Assembly: GCA_028671895.1 (NCBI GenBank)
Contig: CM053801.1
Span: 39,126,836 to 39,190,835, forward strand
Direction of reading: 5' to 3'
DNA from: Oenanthe sinensis
Lineage: Eukaryota > Streptophyta > Magnoliopsida > Apiales > Apiaceae
Length of the DNA stretch: 64,000 nucleotides
Shown in pieces: positions 12,179 through 22,195 of the stretch (the first letter of the stretch is position 1; each line of letters begins with the position of its first letter). A program made the position numbers and the translations under genes. Below the pieces are notes generated by a model. The model was given only the letters and a program-made list of their open reading frames with translations. It did no database searches and had not been told where the DNA came from.

Positions 12179-12190
12179 TCTCTGATACCA
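12179..12190 (-). other. tRNA primer binding site of element B
   Basis: On the minus strand TGGTATCAGAG lies two bases after the LTR end, complementary to the 3' end of initiator tRNA-Met, the usual copia primer. Confidence 0.8.
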
Positions 12191-12192
12191 AT

Positions 12193-12495
12193 TGTTGCCC
12201 AGATAATCAACTATTATAGAAGGGGGATTGAATGTAATAGTACTAAATAATCCATTAAGAACACAAGTATATTAAAGAAGAACTATCTTATATTAACTTG
12301 AATGAAATAAATATAAAACTCTCTCAAGAAAATCAATGTTCTTAAGAGCTGCTAGGTTATGAGAATGATAATTATTTGTTTTTCAATAATGTTAACCTAC
12401 TTCTGTGTTTATACAGACACAGTTACAAATCCAATTACAAAACAGATAATGATAAGGATAGCTTCTATAAGGTAATATAATTGTATTTGAATAGC
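12193..12495 (-). repeat. 5' LTR of element B, truncated
   Basis: The minus-strand LTR end reads ...CTGGGCAACA next to the primer site and matches the 3' part of element K's LTR (including the conserved CCTAGCAGCTCTTAAGAAC region) back to about 12492. There the similarity stops and Ty3-type coding sequence begins. The upstream two thirds of the LTR are therefore missing, probably lost by deletion or recombination with fragment C. Confidence 0.75.
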
Positions 12496-12961
12496 CTAGG
12501 AAGCTGGACAATCAGGTGCCACAAGGACTATCAAGGCATGAAGCATCAGAACCATCATTGGTCCCCATTTGACAGGTTCCAGCAGAAATGCCATGGATAG
12601 GTATGCCCAAGAAGCTAAAGGAAACCCTTGACAAATGTGCTTAATTTAACAGAAAGGCCACCAAAGTTGTTTAAAGGGGAAACTACTCAAATCTCCTTTG
12701 ATACATAGGATGCAAAGTGGGTGCATTATCCCCACAATGATGCTTTGGTGATAACTGTCATGATTGGAGGTCTAAAGATACACATAATACTTGTTGATAA
12801 TGAGAGAACTGTGAATATTTTGGCTTACACCACCTACCAAAAGATGGGGCTGCTAGATAAAGAAATAGGTACCACAAGGAATGAATTGTATGGATTTACT
12901 GGAAACTCAGTGAGGATCCTTAGAAAGATAAACCTCCCAGTCACTATAGGAAAGGAACCTA

Positions 12962-13556
12962 TGTTATTCCTCTAGAATAATGTCAATATTTATAGAAGGG
13001 GGGTTGAATACAAATATTATTTTTTTTTGTTCTAATATTTGTTCTTGATGTTTGAGAATTAGTGAGAATATGTTCGAACAATTTAAGACTGAAAAATAAA
13101 CTGAACAAAGAGATTTAAAATTATTGTTGCTCAGTGTATATTTTTGCTCAATGTTCCTAGGTTAAAAGAAACCTAGCTGCGTTTTTACAAGATTAGAAAA
13201 CAAATCAACTGTTCTTACAAATGTGCTCTCAACCTGTAATAGTTGATTAAGAAATATTGTCTAACTTGTCTGTCTTCTAATAATGCTGCTACACTTGATG
13301 ATCTATATCAATCGACTTTAACATCAATTGATGAACAAAATATCAATTGATTTACACCTTACCGATTGAAATAGACTAAGTACACTTATGCTACAATCCA
13401 AATTATCAATTGATTCATATAAACACTTCAACTGATAAATGGTTTCCTGATCAATTGATATTTATAACTTTCATATCAATTGATCAGTTACATCAAATAA
13501 AATTTCTATGATTCTAAGATTAATGTTATCATCAAATCACATATAGATTCCTAACA
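12962..13556 (-). mobile_element. Solo LTR S2 (element D family), 595 bp
   Basis: In plus coordinates it runs TGTTATTCC...CCTAACA. On the minus strand it begins TGTTAGGAATCTATATGTG and ends ...GGAATAACA, like element D's LTR (26312-27428), but about half as long. It is flanked by a perfect 5-bp duplication ACCTA (12957-12961 and 13557-13561). It sits inside the Ty3 protease region. Many TCAATTGATA words occur within it. Confidence 0.85.
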
Positions 13557-13767
13557 ACCTAAAGTGGCCACCCAAATGGTTGAGTTCATGGTGGTAAATG
13601 AGGATATTTCCTACAATATAATTTTGGGAAGGCCGTTACTGAAAGATATCATCAAATCACATGTAGATTCCTAATAACCTAAAGTGGCCACCCAAATGGT
13701 TGAGTTCATGGTGGTAAATGAGGATATTTCCTACAATATAATTTTGTGAAGGCCATTACTGAAAGAT
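13528..13767 (+). repeat. 120-bp tandem duplication across LTR/Ty3 junction
   Basis: Two adjacent copies with a period of exactly 120 bp (13528-13647 and 13648-13767) differ at only a handful of bases. Each contains the last about 29 bp of solo LTR S2 plus 90 bp of Ty3 coding DNA, so the duplication happened after the LTR inserted. Confidence 0.85.
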
Positions 13768-15000
13768 ATGAGGATAATGACCTCTATTTACCACATGGCC
13801 ATGAAGTTCCCACACCTAATGGGATGGGATGTGTTGGAGGCTACCAATATGAATCTAGAGAGTGCTACAACAAAACAATACAAGTAGCAGAAAGGTCAAA
13901 GAGGAGCATCCAAGCAATAAAGAAAGAATGTAATTAGGTATTGGTCTTGGAGCCTGTTGAAAAATGGAAAAGTTCTTGTAATGGAATCAGAATTATGGAG
14001 TTGATTGGTGAGGAACCTCTTATAGAGTTTTTAGTTTTTTCGGGAGTAGCACCATCAGGATTGTTAATGTCGGAAGCTGCACCAACAGAAACTCTCACTA
14101 TAGAGGAGGTTCCAGATATTGAAGTTGAAATAGACCTGGACCCAAGAATGCCTGAAACCATTGAAAAGACAGAATCAGCTGATGATAGGATTTTTGTGGT
14201 AATGGACGAAAATGATTCCTCAAAGGTAATAACTATTAGGAAGCACTTGGAACCTGGTATAAAGGAGATGCTGATTAGATTCCTGAAACATAATCTAGAT
14301 TTGTTTTCTTGGTGTCATTTAGACATTATTGGAGTTGACCTCAAGTGATGTGTCATCGTCAAAATATTGATCTTGAAAAGAAAATGGTAAGATAGAAGAG
14401 AAGAGTTGTAAGTGGAGAAAGAGCTTCCGCTTTAAAGGAGGAGGTTGACCGATTGCTCAAATCCGGTTTGGTCAAAGAGTCATTCTACGCCATATGGTTG
14501 GCTAACCCAGTATTGGTTAAAAAACCTAATCGGAAATGGAGGAATTGACCAGCTGGTAGATGCCACAACTAGACATGCCTTGCTCAGTTTTATGGATGCT
14601 TATTCAGGCTATAATCAGATTCTCATATACGAACCTGACCAGGAGCATACCTTTTTCATCACTGATAGAGGCCTATATTGCTATGTGGTGATTCCATTTG
14701 GGTTCCTCAATGCAGGAGCTACCTACCAGAGGTTAGTGAATATGATGTTTCATGAGCAGATTGGCACAATAATGGAGGTTTATATTGATGATATACTGGT
14801 CAAATTTAAGGAATATACTGATCATGTAAAGAACCTTAAAGAAATTTTTGGCATATTGAGGAGGTACCAGATGAAGCTCAATCCATGAATATGTGTGTTT
14901 CTGGTGGAATCTAAAAAGTTTCTAAGCTTCATTGTAAATCATAGAGGAATTAAGGCAAACCCTGTAAAAATCAAAGCTTTGGTGGAAATGAGGTCCCCAA

Positions 15001-15621
15001 GATCAATCAAAGAAGAACAACAGTTGATGGATTAAAGGAATGATCAATTGATATGCTTAACATCAAATTATCAATTGATCGAGATAACACAGAAAGGCTA
15101 TATGTTGAAGATCTAAAGGATAAAAGCACACCTATGAAAGACAGTCTATGATGACTCAATCTGAAGATGTCTTTCAAACCTTTTTTTAAAATGGAAAAAG
15201 GTAAAAAGGAAGATAGGTAGAAACAATCCTAGAATAGGAATTGTAAAAACACACTTGTAGTATATAAATAAGTGTGGTAGTATTGTTAGAAAAAGAACAA
15301 GTTAGACAATATTTCTTGAATCAACTGTTCAGTCTAATAGCACTTTATAAGAATAGTTGATTTATTTTCTAATCTTGTAAAAACGAAGCTAGGTTTTTAT
15401 TTAACCTAGGAACATTGAACAAAAATATACACTGATGGAAAAATTAATCTATCAATAATTTTAAAATATCTTTGTTGTATTTATTTTCAATTTTACTTTG
15501 TTTAAATATATTCTCTCGAACTCTCAAATATCAAGAACAAATATTAAAAGAAACAAAAAGTTTTAATATTTGTATTCAACCCCCCTTTCTACAAATATTG
15601 GCATTGTTCTAGGAAATAACA
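15001..15621 (+). repeat. 5' LTR of element D, 5'-truncated
   Basis: About 620 bp matching the last part of the 3' LTR of D (from about 26795 to 27428), including a TATA-like TATATAAATA near 15260 and ending CTAGGAAATAACA. In the first hundred bases I count about seven differences between the two LTRs, so D is much older than element K. The upstream about 480 bp is missing. The left junction falls within a short shared sequence (AGATCAATC...AAGAA) between the Ty3 fragment and the LTR. Confidence 0.8.
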
Positions 15622-15623
15622 AT

Positions 15624-15635
15624 TGGTATCAGAGC
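15624..15635 (+). other. tRNA-Met primer binding site of element D
   Basis: TGGTATCAGAGC two bases after the LTR end, the standard initiator tRNA-Met complement of copia elements. Confidence 0.9.
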
Positions 15636-15681
15636 GAAGGCTTTCAACATATAGAAAAATTAAAGATCAAGAACAGTCAAT

Positions 15682-18127
15682 ATGGGACAAAAAGATTCAA
15701 GTGTAAAAATTCCAGTGTTAGAAAAAGATGAATATTTTGCATGAAAAGTAAAAATGCATCTACATCTTCTTTCTCTCGACCCTTCCTATGTTAACTGCAT
15801 AGAGAAAGTGCCTCATATTCCCATGAAGCTAGTCACAGGTGTAAACCCTGATGGAACTCTTGCACTTGACAAACATGTTCCAAAACTCATTAATGAGTTC
15901 ACAAAAGAGGATGAAAAAGAAGTACTTAAAGACAAGAAGGCCATGAACATTCTGTTTAATTGTCTAGATAAAGATATGTTTGAAAATGTGATAAATTGTA
16001 CTTCATCAAAGGAAGTATGAGATACTCTTTAAAATCTATGTGAAGGAACTGAACAAGTAAGGAAAAACAAGATGCAACTCTTGATTTAAAAATATGAATC
16101 ATTTCATTTCAAGAGTGGAGAATCTATCAATGACACATATAGCAGATTTTAGAAGTTGCTAAATGGATTGAAGCTATATGGTAGTGTTTATACAACTAAG
16201 GATACAAATCTAAAATTTCTTAGATCTCTTCCAAAGGAATGGGAAAAAATGACTATTTCCATTAGACAATCTTAAAACTTCAAGGATTATACTCTTGAGA
16301 AACTTTATGGTATTCTCAAGACATATGAGTTGGAAATCCAACAAGATGAGGAGATTGAGAAGAATCAAAGAAAAGAGAAAATTGTGGCTTTGATGGTCAA
16401 GGGAAATGAAGAGAAGAAAGAAACTGGCTGTGCAGACGTTTTTGTCATGGTAGCTAATGATGCTGTTGAAGAATCATTCAAAGGAAAGGGCAAGTGTGAA
16501 GAAATTGAAACATGTTCACGGGATGATTTGGATGAGATTGATGAGCACCTTGCATTTCTCTCAAGGAAATTTCCAAATCTAAAATTCAAGAGGAATCCAA
16601 ATGCTCAAAATCCTGGATCCCAGTTTAGAAGTAACAATCAAAATAAAAAATTGGTTGATAGATCAAAATTCAAATGCTTTAACTGTAGACTGGCTGGTCA
16701 TTTCTCAAATGAGTGCAGAAATCCAAAACAAGAAAAGGCAAAGTCATATGATGGTATTGATTACAAAAATAAATACTTTGACCTTCTTAAATAAAAAGAA
16801 AAGGTTTTTGTTACTGAAGAGAAAGACTGGGCTGCCGAGGACAGTGATTCTGAAGAGTTTATCAATCTAGCTCTAATGGCCAACCATGAAGATGAAGAAG
16901 CTAGTTCATCATCAAATCAGGTACTAGCTACTAACTTTTCTGAGCTTACAAAAGATGAATACAATAGTACCATTAATGAAATTTCTAATGAACTGTACAA
17001 TTGCATGTCACTTTAAAATCTCTAAACAAAGATAACCTTAAGTTGAAAAACACCATTGATGCCTTAACTGAGAGGAATGTTTTCCTTGAAAATGAACTTG
17101 TGTGTTTAGAAAGATTCAAGCAGGAGAGTAAGGATGCTAGAGATGAACTAGTGAATAGTTTGATAAGAGAAGAATTGTTAAAAGAACAATTGACTGAGGA
17201 AATTGAAACCATTAACAAGTGGAATAGGTCTGCTAAAACTGCTAAACAAATCATTGATGTTCAGGGTTTAGATACTCTAGGAGAATCCCCTAAATCAATA
17301 GGCAAGCTATTGGCTGATACTTCAATGGATAAAGATCAATCGACTACTAATCCCTCATCAACTGATATGGATTGTCAATCGATTGATGCTGAATCAATTG
17401 ATAAGCATCCATCGACAAGTAAATCATCAATAGCTAATAAGAAGAACAACTTTAGCACTCCTATCAAGTTTGTTAAGGAAACCAAAAATCAAGTTGAGGC
17501 TAAGGTTGAGAAGATCAACATAGGTAGCTTATCCAAGAAATAATTGAAAGCAAAATTGGAAGAGATAGCACCTGTGGAAATTATCCAACCCAAGTCTGAG
17601 AAAAAGAAGAAAAATAAGAATGGAAAATTGGGCATAAATAAGCACAACAATTATATTCCTGATATGTATGTGCCTAGAAAGGTGTGTGTGAAATGTGGTA
17701 GTGTAAATCGTTTGTCTATGAAATACAAGAAAGAAAAGAACTCTATATCTTTAAATGATTTAAATGCACATGCCATGTCTGCAAATGCCATACTTACCAA
17801 TCCTATGCTCATGAATGCCATGTCTTCTAATTTAGTTGCACCTAATGTCCATATGCCTTATGCACAAGTTCCATACATGTATAATCCTTTCTTTGCATAT
17901 GCAAATATGGACATGCCTGGAATGACATGGAACATGCCTAATGTAGATAATGAAATGCATGGAAATTCTGCCATGAGTTCCAAGGTGTCTAAGCCCCAAA
18001 AGCCAACTCCCAAAGTTAAAGTGGATTTAAACCCATAAAACAAATGGAACCAAAGTTAGCAACCGAGGCTTAGGCTGCAACTAATAAAAGAGGACTCAAG
18101 GCAACTTGGGTACCAAAAGTAACTTGA
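15682..18127 (+). pseudogene. Element D gag remnant
   Basis: Starts at ATG 15682 (MGQKDSSVKIPVLEKD). Frame 1 is readable through stops to about 16990, frame 0 to 18038, then frame 2 to the stop at 18125. The N-terminal capsid-like region shares the EVLKDKKAMNILFNCLDKD block with element H. A CCHC zinc knuckle CFNCRLAGHFSNEC lies at about 16674-16715. A second finger at 17689 has decayed (CVKCGSVNRLSMKY). A coiled-coil-like stretch (17001-17250) precedes a Ser/Asp-rich region (17320-17430) made of STDM, SIDA and SIDK units encoded by ATCAACTGAT/TCAATTGAT words. At least eight stops plus frameshifts make it non-functional. A Met/Asn/Ala-rich tail (17770-17960) is unlike element K. Confidence 0.85.
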
Positions 18128-18146
18128 TTGTTTTAAATGTGTGCAG

Positions 18147-21100
18147 GGAAACAGGAAGAGAAACCTCTGGTATCTGAATAGTGGATGTTCTAGGCACATA
18201 ACTAGAGATTTTTCCCTGCTCAAAAAGTTTGTGGAAAAGGCTGGCCCAGGAGTTACTTTTAGAGATAACAACAAAGGTTTTACTCTGGGATATAGCTCAA
18301 TTGTAAAAGAAAATGTTATCATTGAACCTGTAGCACTGATTGATGGATTAAAGCACAATTTGCTCAGTATTAGTCATCTGTGTAGTAATGTAAATGGTGT
18401 GTGGTTTTCAACTGGATCATGCATCATAGCCAATAAAGAATCTGGTGAAATTCTCTTAACTGGTGAAAGAAAAGGAAATTTCTATGTGACTGATTTTAAC
18501 TCTGTAAAAGCAAACTCAATGACATGCCTACTTAGCAAAGCCAATACAAATGTAAGATGGATTTGGCACAAGAAGCTATCCCATTTGAATTTCAAAGCCA
18601 TGAATCAATTGGTTAGAAAGAATCTGGTTAGAGGCATTCCACAGATGGAATTCACCAAGGATGGACTGTGTAATGCCTGTCAAAAGGGAAAACAAAGGAA
18701 ATTATAATTCAAGTTAAAGTCTGAATCATCAATTGACAAGCCTTTGGAATTATTACGCATGGACTTATTTGGTCCAGTCAACATCATGTCAGTTGCCAAA
18801 AAGAAATATGCCTTAGTCATGGTGGATGACTTCACAAGATATACATGGGTATATTTCTTACACTCTAAGGATGGGGCAAGCAAATTCATTATCAATCATG
18901 TGAAGAATGTTGACAATGGCACTGAATGGAAGGTCAAGAAAATTAGAAGTGATAATGGTACTGAATTCAAGAATGCAACAATGAAAGAATTTTATGAAGA
19001 AAAAGGTATCACTCATCATTTCTCTGCACTAAGGACTCCACAACAAAATGGAGTAGTTGAAAGGAAAAATAGGACCATGATTAAAGCTGCTAGAACTAAG
19101 TTAGAAGAAGCAAAACTTCCTACATATTTCTGGGCAGAAGCAATTAACACTGATTGCTACATTTAAAATATTTCCATGGTCAATCAACTTCAAGGCAAAA
19201 CACCATATCAGTTGATGAAGAAAGACAAGAAGCCAACAATTAATTTCCTTCATGTCTTTGGCTACAAATGATTTGTATTGAGGAATCAAGGTAAAAATCT
19301 AGGAAAATTTGAAGTCAAGGTTGATGAAGCTATATTTGTTGGATATGTAATAATAACCAAAGCTTACAGAGTCTACAATCTTAGATTCCACATTGTTTAG
19401 AATCTATGCATGTTGTCTTTGAGGACAAGAAGATTCAATGGTTATTTGATGAAGGATCTCATGACCTATTGCACTTTGAAAATGAATCTACAAGCAATAG
19501 TGAAGATAATGAGATGATGTGGAAATTTCAAGAAATCAAGTACCTATAATCTCCCCATCAATTGATGTCAATGCATCAATAGATAACTTATCATTTGACA
19601 ATCATCAATCGACTGATAATACTTCAATTGATAATCATTAGATGGATAACAACTCTACACAACAGTCTTCAAGAAGAGTGTACATCTCAGGGGGAGGTTT
19701 CTCAAATGATCAATCACATCACAATGATCATAACAATTCCAATGATCAAGAAGCATCATCATCAAGGACAAATTTACCATCACAAAGGAAATGGACAAAA
19801 AATCATCCATTTGAATTGATTATTGGAGATGCAAATGATGGTGTCAAAACTAGAAGTACAACTCAAAATGAATGCCGTATAGTAGCTTCATGTCTCAAGA
19901 AGAACAAAAAAGGATTGAAGAATCCTTGAATGATCCTGATTGGATAATTGCTATGCAAGAAGAGTTGAATCAGTTTGAAAGAAACAAGGTATGGAAGCTG
20001 GTGCCCAAACCAAAGAACAAGTGTGTTATTGGTACAAAATGGGTGTTCAGAAACAAAATGGAAGAATCTAGGACAGTGACAAGGAATAAAGAAAGATTAG
20101 TGGCAAAGGGCTACTCAGAAGAAGAAGGCATAGATTTTGATGAAACATTTGCACCTGTTGCTAGGTTGGAAGCAATCAGAATCTTTCTAGCATATGTTGT
20201 TCATGCCAATTTTAAGGTATATCAGATGAATGTGAAAAGTGATTTTCTCAATGGAGAACTAGAAGAAGAAGTTTATGTAGAACAACCTCCTGGTTTCATT
20301 GATCCTGTTCATCCTAGATTTGTATATTATCTTCTCAAGGCACTTTATGGATTCAAACAAGTACCTAGAGCCTGATATGATACATTATCTAAATTCTTGA
20401 TTGAGAATCACTTTTCAAGAGGTACTGTTGATAAAACTCTCTTTCATAGAAATGGTAGTGGCTCTATGATTTTTGTTCAAATCTATGTAGATGACATTAT
20501 TTTTGGCTCAACTAATGAGAAAATTTGTCAAAAGTTTGCTAAGTTGATGCAGAGTAAATATGAAATGAGCATGATGAGTGAACTTATCTATTTTCTTGGT
20601 TTGCAAGTCAAACAAGCCAAAGATGGTATTTTCATAAATCAAACCAAATATATTTCAGATTTATTAAAGATATTTGATTTAAATGAATGTTCTTCTATAA
20701 AAACTCCCATGGCCACTACAACTAAACTTGAAATGAATAATAAGGAAGCTAAAGTTGACATTTCAAGTTATAGAGGCATGGTTGGCTCATTACTTTATTT
20801 AACTGTAAGTAGGTCAGACATAATGTTTGCTACATGTCTTTATGCTAGGTTTTAGGCTAATCTTAGAGAATCTCATTTGATTGCAATAAAAAGAATATTC
20901 AGATATCTCAAAGGAACTTCAAATCTTGGAATTTGGTACCCTAGAGATTCTGGATTTGATCTAATTGGTTATTCAGATGCAGACTATGCAGGTTGCAGAA
21001 TTGACATAAAAAGTACTACAGGCACCTGTCAATTTCTAGGGAATAAGCTTGTATCATGGTTTAGCAAGAAGCAAAATTCAGTGTCTACATCCACTGCAGA

Positions 21101-21428
21101 AGCTGAATACATTGCAGTTGGAAGTTGTTGTGCACAAATTTTATGGATGAGGAATCAACTATTTGACTATGTGTGCAACATGAATAAAATTTCTATTTTC
21201 TGTGACAACACAAGTGTCATTGCAATAACATAAAATCCTGCGCAACATTCCAGAACTAAGCACATTGACATAAGGTATCACTTCATTAGGGAACATGTAA
21301 TGAATGGTACAGTTGAATTACATCTTGTCACTAATGAAATACAACTTGCAGACATTTTTACCAAACCATTAGATGAATCTACTTTCAATAGATTGATCTG
21401 TGATTTAGGTATGCTTAACTATATTTAA
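18147..21428 (+). pseudogene. Element D pol remnant with catalytic Asp losses
   Basis: Copia pol in frame 0 with several stops. Protease: WYLNSGCSRHIT at about 18168-18203, with Asn (AAT) where the catalytic Asp is expected. Integrase: zinc domain WHKKLSHLNF...CNACQKGKQ (18560-18700), core D in LRMDLFGPV, D in RSDNGTEF, E in NGVVERKNRT (about 19050). A hinge region of S-I-D words lies at 19555-19640, with stops and frameshifts. Reverse transcriptase 19920-20830: QMNVKSDFLNG (Asn where Asp is canonical) and an intact YVDDIIFGST at about 20485. RNase H: TAEAEYIA near 21096, ending ADIFTKPL and the stop at 21428. Two catalytic Asp-to-Asn changes and many stops mark it as dead. Confidence 0.85.
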
Positions 21429-21531
21429 TCTATTAAATGTTTGACAAGTTATGAATTAATATTTTTTAATGTAGCCATCGACTATGTTAATCTATTGATT
21501 CTTCCATAATCAATTGATAAACGTTTTACTT

Positions 21532-21767
21532 ATCAATGGATATTTACAGCTATCGACATATAAATATATCAATTAATGATATATTTACTTATCGATGGAT
21601 ATTTACAGCTATCGACAGATAAATATATCAATTGATGATATATTTACTTATCGATGGATATTTGCAACTATCGACAGATAAATATATCAATTGATGATAT
21701 ATTTACTTATCGATGGATATTTGCAGCTATCAACAGATAAATATATCAATTGATGATATATTTATTT
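21532..21767 (+). repeat. 59-bp minisatellite, four copies, in element D
   Basis: Four head-to-tail units of 59 bp (starts 21532, 21591, 21650, 21709), each containing ATCGATGGATA, TATCGACAGATA and ATCAATTGATGATA, with a partial fifth at 21768. It lies between the pol stop and the post-pol ORF. Flanking 21429-21531 and 21768-22195 carry further dispersed words of the same kind but no genes. Confidence 0.9.
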
Positions 21768-22195
21768 ATCGATGGAAAAGAGTACATGTCGATGGATAAG
21801 TTAATTATCAATTGATGACCTAGAATTTAAAGGGGTCCATGTCATCAATCGACCTGTATAAAATCTAGTCGTTGATTACTTATTCTATCAATTGATTAAT
21901 ACATACATTCCTGTATGTATAACAGTCGTTTGCCAAAAATGGTAATTTCTACTTTTCATTTTTTCTTCCAATGGTCGATTAAGCTCTATTTTGAGTAAGA
22001 AATTGATTGGGAACTCAATAAATATAAATAGTGAGATTAAAATAATTTTTAATTCTTACTTTCAATTGACTAACGATTTCTCTATCTCTTTCTCTCTCTC
22101 AATCTTCGAACTCAATCTCTAACCCTTTTTCTCTATGTACTCAATCTTCTTAATATCTTCAAAGCTTTTGTTCTACTAAACTTCTACTCAAAGAA

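Larger units (their letters stand above)
12496..15000 (+). pseudogene. Ty3/Tat-like gag-pol fragment (element C)
   Basis: Degraded Ty3-type polyprotein pieces in order. An aspartic protease-like region spans 12640-12975 (pattern VDNERTV where intact relatives have a D-x-G-S/T triad) and continues after solo LTR S2 as ILGRPLL at about 13620-13645. A linker follows with a motif like TPNGMGCVGG (13818-13850), then 13941-14348. Reverse transcriptase spans 14445-15000 with MDAYSGYNQI, GATYQRLVNMMF and the catalytic YIDDILVK near 14780. Several frameshifts and stops break it. The AGATYQRLVN style fits the Tat branch. No LTRs are recognisable at either end; it is fused to element B's LTR on the left and to element D's LTR on the right. 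Confidence 0.75.

Noticed and set aside
21532..21767. Possible CRISPR array (regular 59-bp units)
   Set aside because: Units are nearly identical over their full length with no variable spacers, in a plant retroelement; it is a minisatellite.
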